From Massariosphaeria phaeospora (Eukaryota; Ascomycota; Dothideomycetes; Pleosporales), in NCBI GenBank assembly GCA_011032825.1, contig JAADJZ010000029.1, positions 248,001-312,000 of the forward strand: a stretch of 64,000 bases of DNA, written 5' to 3'. How positions within the stretch are numbered: the stretch's first letter is position 1; each line of letters starts with the position of its first letter. Below the pieces are notes generated by a model that had not been told where the DNA came from, searched no databases, and worked only from the letters and a program-made list of their open reading frames with translations. This document shows, in pieces, positions 21,999-32,260 of this stretch. A program made the position numbers and the translations under genes.

Positions 21999-23003
21999 GG
22001 CGACGTAAGGTGTGGTTGGGTAGAAGACTAGGGAAGATGTCGGATATCAGGGTGCAATTCACGGCGAGGCAAGTGCACACACAGAACGGGAGCTGGCCAG
22101 GCAAAGCGGAGAGTGGTAACCTTGCAAGAGCTGGACAACGTGCGGAGGTACTGTGAACCTGGATGCGGGAACGGCGACATGTAAATTGCTACAAACAAAG
22201 GGCATGTGCAGGCGCGTCGACGCTTGGCTGTCCAACGTACGCTAGACAATAAATACAGCAGAGTCGCAAAGGTACGTACGAAGATAGCGTCCCGCTTACT
22301 GCCGGACCGCTCTGGCGGATACGCACTCGGTGTAGGGAGCATACCTACATGATACATGATACGAGCTGTACAGATGCGGGCTGAGGTGTGTGAGTGTGAG
22401 CCGTGGTGAAGGAGCAGCGGCGGATGGCTTGAAGGAGGAGTGGTGGGCCTACCACCGACGAGTGCGAGGGAGCGGGTGAGATGGTGAGATGCACCCTGCC
22501 CGGCCAGTCTGCGATGGCTGGGCGGGGAGGTGCTGATTGGCCAGGCCGGGCGTGGGGTGGGTCGGCTTGGCGCAGCTAGCGGGCGCGCACGGACGCAGTG
22601 AATGAGTGAAGGCCGGCCGGCCGTTGCACGACCACTCCACTCCCGCTGACGACCAGGGACCACAAGGCTATGCCTCCCCGATGCCTCCTCCACCTCCCTC
22701 CACACCCCCGCCAACACCCCTCATGGCACGCCCTTGGCCCGACACCGCATCGGCGCCAGGGCGGGGGGTCCAGGGCTCACGTCACCATGTGCTACCCGCC
22801 GCTTATTGCACGCACGCCCAAACGGGCAGCGGCAGGGACTGAGATAGAGTGGGGTACGCTATTACTACGCATGTTCACTCATTATGACTGTAATGACTGT
22901 ATCGCTCGCTGGGTGCTCTATGCCGCACCCGTCGACGCGTGCAGCGACCACAGCCCTCGACAACAGCAGTCCTGCCGGCTGGGCTGGGCTGGGCTGGGCT
23001 AGG
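21999..23003. other. Intergenic, GC-biased, about 1 kb
   Basis: Upstream of the regulator and downstream of P450 B. Long G/C-skewed open frames are compositional and have no recognisable protein. A GGGCT tandem repeat is at 22981-23000. Confidence 0.5.
22981..23000 (+). repeat. GGGCT microsatellite
   Basis: Four perfect GGGCT units, followed by AGGCT, directly downstream of the P450 B stop codon. Confidence 0.85.
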
Positions 23004-24705
23004 CTAAGCTGAGCCGCTCGCTCCTCCCTCGGCCCTCCCTCCAGCGCGTGCCTGCCGCCGCCTCAGTCTGACCGCGATGGCGCGTTTCTCGACGAGTAGG
23101 AAGGTGCGCAGATGCTCCCACTGCAGCGCGCCACCGCCACCGCCGCCGTCCCGCTCCCGCCCCGCCGCCGTGATGTCGAAGGCCCACACCAGCCGGGCCA
23201 CGATCAACCGCATCTCAGCCCACGCCAGCTGCTTGCCCAGGCAGCTCCGCGGGCCGACGCTGAAGGCCTGCACCGCGCCGCGCTGGTCGCTGGCATACGG
23301 CGACGCCGCCTGGCTGTCTTCGCCCGCCAGCCAGCGCTCCGGCACGAACGACGACGCGTCGTGGAAGAGCGCCGGGTCGCGGTTGAGCACGTACTGCTGG
23401 ATCGACACTGCCGTCTGCACCACCGCGCGCACGTCAGCAAAGGGCACTCGGCAAACGCACCGGAAGGCGCACTGAGTTGCTTACACCGCCTGCCAGCCAG
23501 ACTCCGCACACCCTCTCCCCCCCAGCGGGCACGCGTCGGGGCAAGATCCACGGCACCGGCGGGCACAGGCGCAGGCCCTCGTTGATAACGCCGTTCATGT
23601 ACTCCAGCCCGCCCACTCTGCTCAGCGTAATCTCAGCCTCGCTCGCAAACGCCGATCGGACTTCGTCGGACAAAAGCCGGCATCGGGCGCCGTCAGCGGA
23701 CAAAAAGTTGACAATGCCGCCAAGCACCGTCGCCGTCGTCTCGCTGCCCGCGATGGTGAGCGCTGCAAACGTGTAGTCGATCTCGTCCAGCGACATGCCT
23801 TGGCCCTCCTTGGCCTCCTTCAGCGTGTGGAACATGAGGTCCTCTCGCGTCACCTCCCAGTTCATTCGCCGCCGCACCTTGTCGACCACCTGCTGGAAGT
23901 GGTCTGCCTGCACTTTCTTCAACGATGCCGGAATGCACCTTGTCAGCAGCCAGTCCAGCGCCGGGTAGAATTTGACCGAGTTGACAAACGCAATAGCTTT
24001 GATGTTGTCGAATATCAACGCAATCCACGGGTGATACTCGGAATGCTCCAGGCAGTTGAACGACTCGCCGAAGCCCAGGTCGCCAAACACATCAAATGTC
24101 GTGAAGTTCAGCCAGGGGAATATGTCGACCACCGCGCCGTTCGTGCTGCCATCTGCCACTTCGGCTGCATGCACCTGCTGGCGCAATCGCTCGATAAGCA
24201 GAGAAACGTAACGTTGGATAATGGGCTCCTGTGCCTTCAGCGCCCCTGACGTGAAGGCGGGCACGAGCGTCTTGCGAATGCGGGCATGAGTCGCTGGATC
24301 GATCGCATTGATCAGTGACTTGGGGCTCGGTTCACTCCACCAGAGAGCGTCCTTGAGGAACTGCTGGCGTCCAGGCCGTGGCTGGAGGATCTCCGTCCAC
24401 GCATCGGGGTGCGCGAAAGTTACTTCGTCAGGCGCAATCCGTACGACCTGGCCATACTTTCGGTGCAGTCTCTCGACATCTTGGACCAAGGTTCCGCGGA
24501 GGAGGCAGCGGATGAAGGGAATTCGAGACGCCGCCCAATTCGAGGGACCAGGGACATTCGAGAGCGGGTGGAAGGCCACATTGTAGATGGCTTTGGCGAT
24601 GGGGTACTAAGTCGATTAGTGCGTACCACGACGTCGTAACCACAGATCGGGTCGTACAAGCAGCGATAGAGAGAAGGTGATGACGAGCGCGCTGACGTGA
24701 ACCAT
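23004..24705 (-). CDS. Cytochrome P450 B (CYP65-like)
   Basis: Membrane-bound heme monooxygenase of the same broad group as P450 A. Minus-strand exons are 24705-24658, 24606-23485 and 23414-23004 (introns 51 and 70 nt), coding for 526 residues. The small first exon encodes MVHVSALVITFSLSLL and joins in frame to YPIAKAIYNVAFHPLSNVPG, rebuilding the anchor and hinge. Motifs: I-helix IAGSETTATV, ExxR in NEGLRLCPP, PERWL, and heme-binding FSVGPRSCLGKQ (Cys near 448). The C-terminus is Gly/Arg/Ala-rich and runs into the GGGCT repeat, so the last ~15 residues may be a recent extension. Its start faces the PTH11-like gene at 25215 (509 bp apart). Confidence 0.9.
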
Positions 24706-25214
24706 AACGAGAACTACTGGACATCATTAGCTTCGACGTGAGTTTGTGCAGCTCCAAAAACAAATACCTCTCCTGAACCCGCTCAATTCGAAACTCGGTG
24801 GTGCTTAGAATACTGCTAACATGAACCTTCGAGACCTAATATAGGTGCTTCACACTAGTGAGACTGCTGTGCACTGAAGATCAAGTTTCGTGCGTCTTGG
24901 ATCGCGGAGGCTGTGCCACCTCAGGGGCTCAACACACTTCTGGCACGTGCATGTCCATCCTTGTGCTCTCTCTATCGGCCATCGGGCACCGATGCTCCTT
25001 GCTAAAGATGAGCAAGCTTACGTTGTGTAACCGGAGACGACAGCATTGCGGAGTGCACATGATGACCCATGGCCACTGAGATGTCTTATATTGCTCTGGT
25101 GGCTTGTGCAGGCTACCACCACTCTTGCCCGCATTTCCCTCGGCCTCAGCCTGCTCTTTTCTAGCGCTTCGCCCGTCCAGCTTGCCTCAACCTGGACCAG
25201 GTACACCAGCAACC
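24706..25214. promoter_or_regulatory. Divergent promoter P450 B / PTH11-like gene 1
   Basis: A 509-bp spacer between start codons on opposite strands. A CT-rich tract precedes the plus-strand start (about 25130-25170). No specific operator recognised. Confidence 0.45.
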
Positions 25215-26598
25215 ATGTCTGAAGTTTCTGATCTTTGGGGAGCCATGCCCCCTCCGATTGGGGTGGAGCCTAATTTCCACAGCCCACCAGATCAGAAGGA
25301 ACTAAACATCGCCTGCCATGCCGTTTGCCTCACACTGGTCACACTGTTCTTAGCCATGAGGCTGTACACACGATACTTCGTTACGAACACTATGAGTTGG
25401 GATGACGGTACGTAAACTCGATACTGCCTCCTTCAGCCACATGAGATCGCGTTGGTTGACGTGCATAGGGCTTTTGACACTATCCTTTGTAAGGTGCCAC
25501 GATCTCAAGCACGATATTCAAGCGCGATCAGGCCAGCACTAAGACCAGATCTTAGATCTTGACAGTTGCCTTTTCGGGTATGCTCATCAAGAGCTACGAA
25601 TTTGGAATCGGTCGACACATGTGGGACGTTCCCGCTTTCTGGATTCCCAGCGCGCTCAGGGTACGTACTATCACTCGCCTACAACTCGCATTGAGTCATT
25701 CAATAGCATTTTGATACTCACCCGGTACTACTATAGCTCTATACGATTGCAGCGTGGATTTACACGATTCTAGGTACATCCTACCGTCTCGCCATCCTAG
25801 CCGTCTATTACCGTATTTTTACTGTGAACAAACGCATCCGTGGTGCCATCATCTTTGGATTCACAGCCATTGCTATCATCAATCTCGCCTTCTTGTTCGT
25901 TATGATCTATGCCTGTAATCCGCCCGACAAGGCCTGGGACGCGCTCAAGCCTGGCGAGTGCCGCGACCCCCGCCCTATAGCATTTGTAAGCGGAGCTCTC
26001 AATGTTAGCGAGGATCTGTACGTGCTAGTGCTTCCACTTCCAACAATACATGGCATGAAGATGAGGCTTGCGCGAAAATTGAGGCTATTGGCCGTGTTCG
26101 GGCTGGGGGTTTTTGCGCTTGTGGCGAGCATCATCCGGTTGAGCAAGACGCAGGACTTGGTCACCAGCAAGGACACCACCCGGAACTTCTCTGAGATGGG
26201 CTTTTGGGCGTGAGTCACAGTCACCTTATCGATAGTATGACATTGCTGACAAGTATAGCGTCATTGAAGTAAACGTCTCCATGATGTGTGCGTGTCTCGC
26301 AGTGCTTCCCGCCTTTATCGAGCATCACTGGCCGAAAGCAGCGAGGCATTTCAACTCAGGGAACAAATCCCGCATCCAATCTTCGCAGGGCACTGCTTCT
26401 GTGCAGCGTATGCGAGGTTCTGCACCGCTCACTAAGCCAAGAGCGGCCCACCATTCGTCATGGACCAATATCAGCTCAACGCACACTTCGGACGAGAACT
26501 TGACCGCCAACAAGGGGCCCGCAGGACGCATCACCGTCACCCAAGAATTTGAGATGGATTATCTTAGCACGGCCGACGCTTCACGGACTCGCAGATAG
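25215..26598 (+). CDS. PTH11/rhodopsin-like integral membrane protein 1
   Basis: Seven-helix fungal membrane protein of the rhodopsin-domain (PTH11-like without CFEM) family; ligands and partners are unknown. Exons are 25215-25407, 25469-25488, 25556-25660, 25737-26209 and 26259-26598, coding for 376 residues. Exon 2 is only 20 nt; with it the frame reads WDDGLLTLSFILTVAFSGML, the expected TM2-TM3 text. The family pattern is clear: MRLYTRYFV..SWDDG at the end of TM1-2, GIGRHMWDVP, SYRLAILAVYYRIF, IYACNPPDKAWD and LPLPTIHGMKMRLARKLRLL. The C-terminal ~100 residues are polar and cytosolic. Such genes often sit in or beside fungal clusters; a role in sensing or transport here is inference. Confidence 0.82.
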
Positions 26599-27509
26599 CG
26601 AGCGAGATGCATGGACCTTGCAATTGTACATTAGCCTCTCATACTTGCTCTTGCCGCGTCAGACGAAGCGTAAGGGCGATAATCAACTCACAATAAACCA
26701 AGTTCGCCGACTTGGCTGTACTTGGTAGCATAGAACCAAGTCCGATGGAAAGCTGGGCTGCGTGGCAGTTACGATAGGCTTTTGCGAAGGATGCGAAGAG
26801 CAATTCAAATCTGAAACGAGCGATATGCCGATATCGCGCTCGCGCAATCCGTAATTCCCACATGTGTCGTATACTGTCGAACAAGGGCTATCTTAACTCC
26901 GGGCCAGCCCGCATATACCTCCTGCAGCAGGTCGGGGGGGTCGGGAATAGAGCGGCAGAGAGCTGTGATGTCGAAGGCTGATATGACTTGCAGCTCGTCC
27001 GGTCGGAACCATTTTCGCTTGTCTAACGCTTACTACACTGCATACTGCATCGGTGAAGCCGCAATCCCCACCGTCTGCAACCGTGGCGCACCGTTCTGAA
27101 ACTCGGCTTTTGCACCAGTTGCGCAGTTCTCATTTGGGACGGGATAGTACCTAGCCTTACGGTAACACAGCCGACCGGGATTTGGCCAAATGCCCTGCAC
27201 GACGGTTTTCCTCCAATTGCGGTAATAAGCTCGCGTGTCGCCAGATGCATCTTACCCAGATCCAGATTTGTACTCGTGCCGAATACGGAGTCGAGATTCT
27301 AGCCGCTTGGCCTCGTGCAGCTTCCGAGCCTTCGGTGCTTTTCCAAGATCAGGCGTGTGACTCGATAGGCCAACCGAATCGGGGAATGCAAACTACGAGA
27401 TTGAGAAATCCCGCTACTTTTGTAGAGCACAGTTTCGACCATGAGCGAGACTTTGGGTATGCCGTGTGTTTGCATGATTATTGAATTACCGCTGTCTTGA
27501 ATATCAGCA
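26599..27509. other. Promoter side of the GGPP synthase gene
   Basis: No gene supported. A TCCGGTCGGA pair (CCG-N2-CGG-like) occurs at about 26998 and could suit a Zn2Cys6 factor; this is weak. Confidence 0.4.
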
Positions 27510-28961
27510 ATGGCTCCTCTACTCGACGAAAGCTTTCATGCGGAGACGTGGTCGCACCATCAGGAAACGTGTTCTACGACTGCACTTCCGAATGATCTCA
27601 CCGGTGATGGAGTGTCCGGGGTTAAGCGCTCACAATCCATGGCTTCTGTACATGCCGACGTGGTAACTTATAACGACTCCGCCACTTCTGATAGCAGCGG
27701 AACTACCGCCAACACTGAACGTAAGGACACGCCCATGTCTAGCGAAGGCGAGATTACCGGCTCCAATGGAAAAGCAGACGCCGGCAAGGCTCAAAGTGCT
27801 CACTTGGCTTTGCAAGAGGTGCTTGGTGATGGAACTTGCGATGCAGAGGTGTCGCTTTTGACGCAGACCGTTCCAGCGCTAGAAGACGATGTGAGTACCA
27901 TGTCTATTGGACTTCGGACACACTGTTGGCGTTAATAATGACTTACCGTATACCAGGTAATACTTGAGCCCTTCCGCTACCTCTCTTCCCTGCCAGGGAA
28001 AGGCGTCCGAGACCTCGCCATCAATGCTCTCAACTGCTGGCTCGAAGTGCCCGAGGAGATGACCGGAGTTATAAAAATGGCCACCAACATGCTACACAGT
28101 TCCAGCTTAATGCTCGATGACCTCGAAGATCGCTCACCTCTTCGGCGTGGGAAGCCATCCACACACACCATCTATGGCCCCGCATCAACGATCAACTCGG
28201 CCACATTCCTGTACATCAACGTGATTAACGTCCTGGGAAAGCTAAATAACTCTCAAGCAATAACCGTGTATACCGGTAAGTGAAGCACCTACGAAGGGAC
28301 AGTGTCGTCTAGGTGTTAATCGTTGTATTTAGAGGAGATGCGAAGCCTCTTCATTGGCCAGAGCTACGACATCCACTGGACCGAGAGTCTGAAATGCCCC
28401 TCTGTCACAGACTATCTCCGCATGATCGACGGTAAAACCGGCGGGCTTTTCCGCTTTTTCGCGCGCCTTCTCATCGCCATGTCACCGCACCAGCACCACC
28501 ACACTTCCTCGCTTGATCACCTGTGCGCTCTCTTGGGTCGGTACTTCCAGATCCGAGACGACTACCAGAACCTCGCCTCGTCAGATGTACGTCTACATGC
28601 ACCTCATCCAATACTTGCTCGACTAACGTGGATACCACTATAGTACACCGCGCAGAAAGGGTTTTGCGAAGACCTCGACGAGGGCAAATATTCACTTCCG
28701 CTCATCTACACCGTGAACAACACCTCCGACATGATGCTGTTGAGCGGACTGCTTCAGTGTAGAAGGTTCGGCGGCGGCCTCACGTTCGAGCAGAAGGTGT
28801 TGATGTTGGAGCACATCAAGGCGAGCGGCAGCTTGGACTATACGTTGCATGTGCTGCATACCTTGTATGTGGAGATTGACACGGAGATCGGCAAGCTGGA
28901 AAGGCATTTTGGCAAGGATAATATGCAGTTGCGACGGCTTTTGGCCATGTTGAAGGTCTGA
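27510..28961 (+). CDS. Geranylgeranyl diphosphate synthase (chimeric-PT-like) with long N-terminal extension
   Basis: Makes GGPP, or possibly GFPP, from FPP and IPP. Exons are 27510-27890, 27957-28275, 28333-28586 and 28644-28961, coding for 423 residues. Residues 1-127 are Ser/Thr/Gly/Glu-rich, low-complexity and unlike a normal GGPPS N-terminus. The trans-prenyltransferase fold begins at about 128 (VILEPFRYLSSLPGKGVRD). It has the first Asp-rich motif LMLDDLED (about 181-185), the RRGKPSTH loop, GQSYDIHW, the KTGGLFRFFARL helix, the second Asp motif RDDYQNL (about 309) and KGFCEDLDEGKYSLPL. All catalytic residues are present. The core looks most like the prenyltransferase half of bifunctional fungal diterpene synthases. 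Here it is a stand-alone gene 3.3 kb from the cyclase gene. Chain length cannot be decided from sequence. Confidence 0.88.
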
Positions 28962-29929
28962 TTGCGGAGGTGTGCATGAGCAAATGTGGTTGGGCCGCTT
29001 ATCGTCATGGTTTACGTTGGAGTTGGGGTTTTGCATTTGCGGGATAGGAGGAAATTGGTTAACGCGTAGTAAATCAAATGTAATGTCCTTCATTAGGGGC
29101 TGTTGAGATGTTGCGAATGTGTTCTACAATTCTCGGAACGAGCTGCTACGATGGACGAATCGCCACCCATGCGTATCCCGGAAGGGCTTTGAGTGATTAT
29201 TATATAAGTAAGTATTAATCCAAACAAAATTAATCCTGAATAGCACGACATCGTTCAGTAGATTTACGGCGTGGGTTAGAGTTTCAATTTCTTTTTTCCA
29301 CACCTTGTGCTGCTTTGAGGCAGATGCGGGGAACCACGAAGCAATAAATTTGCCGTAATATGGTACTTGAAGTATGTTCACAGTAAAGCAGGGCGGGACT
29401 GTCCCCACATATTTGTCCACGTGAATGTAATGGACTAGGCGATGTCAAGTAGACACTGTCCCCACACCCACGTGACTTACAGTATCGCCCCTGTGTTATA
29501 ATGTGATGTGGTTGTCTGGTGCTGCAGAGCGGCACAGCCTGTTTCAATATGTGGGTTTTCGTTTTGGCGTGGGTATCAATAATGATGTTCAATAAAACTA
29601 CTGGGATTGGGTGTTTTCAATGGTTGTTAATATCAAGGACCTTAATTCGCAAAGTATTGCACGTTGCCTGGATAGTTTCCCATGGTTGTCGATATGAAAG
29701 ACCTTGGTTCGCAAAATATTGTTTCATCTCCAGGCGAGTCAACGAGCTTGTAAGACACGCAATTTCTATGACACCTTTTTATATTGAGTACCAAGATAGA
29801 ATAGAGAGCGACCCACGCTACGTACGTCTAAACAAATGGGGAAATCTAACCATCCCGCCTGCTCCGCTCATACAACTCCTTCATACTTGTTCCCGTGTCT
29901 ATCGTTCAGAGTGAGCATTGTCCCATCGT
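28962..29929. other. Intergenic between GGPPS and P450 C (convergent)
   Basis: AT-rich. No gene supported. It contains two 38-bp imperfect direct repeats at 29621 and 29683. Confidence 0.5.
29621..29720 (+). repeat. Pair of 38-bp imperfect direct repeats
   Basis: Copies at 29621-29658 and 29683-29720 differ at 7 of 38 positions, six of which are transitions. Shared parts include TGGTTGT, GACCTT and TTCGCAAARTATT. Confidence 0.65.
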
Positions 29930-31747
29930 TCAGTACACTTTGATTCTCAGTCCCTTGCTCGTGAGTTTAGGAAGCGGGATCAAATAGTCGTGGGACTGGA
30001 CGATGTCGCTCTCGTCTGTCTCGTGCAGCCTCAGCTCTGGGCCGCCAGGTCGGAACAGACTTGCAAGCACCAGATTCAGCTCTACATATGCCAGACTGCA
30101 GTAGAAATCTCAGTCAGTCTAATCCAACTACTGCGAGCGCATGCGGCGGACTTACTTCATTCCAAGACAGTTTCGGGACCCTTTTGCAAACGGTACCAGA
30201 CTCCGGTTCATCGCCGGAGTGACGTTGTCGAGCCAGCGCTCGGGTTTGAATTTGAAAGGTTCGTCGTAGACCCTTTCGTCAGTGTGCACTAAGTTTGTTA
30301 GATCGGATGGTATTGCAGCTTGATGTGTGGAAAACTTACTCATGTAGGCGGACATGCCAACAGGTACCTAAATGCAGTGAGCGCGGAGCTACCAAGAGCC
30401 CAGATGAAGAACTTACCCCCTTCGGAATGACCCAGTCCTTGAATCGTATAGCTACATCGGGGGAAACACGTGGAAGTCTATGCATGACTCCATAGCTGAG
30501 CCGTAGACCTTCTTTAAGGAGCGCCTGGAAGTAAGACAACTTCTCCAAATCTGCCCAAGAGGGCATCTTGTGCGGATAGTCTTTCATCAACGGTGCCAGT
30601 TCTTCCTGGAGCCTAGCGCGGACTTTGTCGTCGTTCATGATGTAGAATGCAATGAAGTCCATGGTGCGGGCCGAGCTCACGGTGCCTGCTCCGAGAAGGA
30701 CCTGGGCTTCCCGGCCCAACCTATCTACGGACAGGTCACTTTCGGGGAGGCCGCTTGTGAGAATATGGCGAAAGATGGTGTTGTTCTTCGATTGAAAGGA
30801 TGAATCGGAAAGCTTCTGCTTCTCCGATTTTGCGTCGATGATGTGCTGCCTGGCCATGTTCTGGAACTTCTCCATTTGCTTCATCCGAGGATCCAACCAT
30901 AGCATGATTCTTTCGGGGATCAATCTCAATGCACTGCATTTGGTTAATTATGGATCGGTTGTTTCCACGGGTATCATACGTACCTAACCATCTGAGGAAA
31001 TGCCATGACAAGAGGAATACGGTGAATGAAGTCGTGGAGTAGATTGTACCAGTCTACGCCGAAGTCTTCCTCATCGACCATATCGGTATGGTTGTCGCAG
31101 CAGATTCGGCCGATCACATCGCCGGAGAGAGCGACGAAGGCGTGATCCAGGCGCATGACTTGTCCAGTTCCTTTCACGGCTTCGAACCTCTTTACCAGCC
31201 TGTTGGCCACACCGGCTACCATGGGCTCCAGGCGGGTTACGCCGAGCCGAGAAAAGAAGGGCTCAAGCGGCTTGCGGCGACGTCGATGCAGATCATGATC
31301 GGTGGAGAGGAAGTGAGAGCCGTCGAATTCAATGCCTCTGGCGAAGTGATCGTAGTTCTCGGTCCGTCTTACACTACCCGCAACATATAGCTCATTGTAA
31401 AAATCAGGATCATGGACAGACAGTTCGTCAGGATTGATTCGGACGATGGGGCCTGTTCCCGTGTGAGTAATTGGGATCTCATGCATGTATGTATGATACG
31501 GTCACTTACCATATTTGTCATGCATTTTCTTAATCTCGAAGACGTACTGTCCATGCCTGAAGTAGTCGTGATAGAATTCATAGTATCCGGTGGCGGCAGC
31601 GATCTTTGGACCCGGGAACTTTGCGAGAGGCGAAAGGAAGAGGCGATAGAAGACAAGACCAAGATTGTAGAAGAGAAAAGCTGCCAGCACAGATACAGCC
31701 AAGTTGCCAGAAACGACGTTTGTGATACTGTCAACGATGGCTGCCAT
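29930..31747 (-). CDS. Cytochrome P450 C (TRI4/CYP58-like)
   Basis: ER-anchored heme monooxygenase located between the GGPPS and cyclase genes. Minus-strand exons are 31747-31510, 31452-30984, 30933-30417, 30367-30340, 30288-30156 and 30095-29930. The introns are 57, 50, 49, 51 and 60 nt; one exon is only 28 nt. The product is 516 residues and every junction keeps frame. An N-terminal helix (LAVSVLAAFLFYNLGLVFYR) precedes the hinge LAKFPGPKIAA. I-helix LLGAGTVSSARTM has the AGTxSSA form seen in trichodiene-oxygenase-like enzymes. ExxR is in KEGLRLSYG, PERWLDN follows, and the heme motif is FAKGSRNCLGMNLA (Cys near 458). It is divergent from the cyclase gene (513 bp), so co-expression is likely. 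It is the strongest candidate for the first oxidation of the terpene product. Confidence 0.92.
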
Positions 31748-32260
31748 TATTCCTTAGTCGCGATATTCACAAGATGTTCCACAATCGAGGGTGATATCAA
31801 CGTTTTGGCGCCATAAGTGAGTCACTGCTCAACAAGGTATCGTCTGGCCACGGAACTGGTAGTCGACCGCCTGGAAGCCGGGTTGCGGGAATCCGCCCAA
31901 AACAGCCTAGCGCTTACGAATCGTCTCCCAGACCTGCAAGCAACCGAATGCACAGCCGCTAATCGGGACTTCCATATTAAGCATTATCGGAATTCATCTT
32001 CCGCAGAGTATGAGAGACGCGCTCTCGTTCCCGAAAGGTCTCTACCCCTCTCGTCTGGAGCCGCGGACCCGGAAACTGCGAAATGGATCTTGGGACCGTT
32101 CCGCCTTGGGCTATTGATATACCCAAAACGGCCTTTGTCCAATCCAGCCATATGGAAGCCATGGATTAGTCCTCTGCCAATTATTTCTCACTCCTCGATT
32201 TCACCTGAACTCAACTTCATACCCCGCGCTTTTCAAACTCTCTCTCCAAAGCCCCTCAAA
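31748..32260. promoter_or_regulatory. Divergent promoter P450 C / terpene cyclase
   Basis: A 513-bp spacer between two head-to-head start codons. CT-rich tracts lie immediately before the cyclase ATG. Several CGG/CCG triplets occur, with no unambiguous AflR-type TCGN5CGA palindrome seen. Confidence 0.5.

Noticed and set aside
22028..22717. Minus-strand open frame of 229 codons upstream of the regulator
   Set aside because: Pro/Arg/Ser/His-rich reading of GC-skewed DNA; no recognisable protein.
29124..29420. Minus-strand frame of 98 codons downstream of GGPPS
   Set aside because: No ATG start, AT-rich, no recognisable domain.
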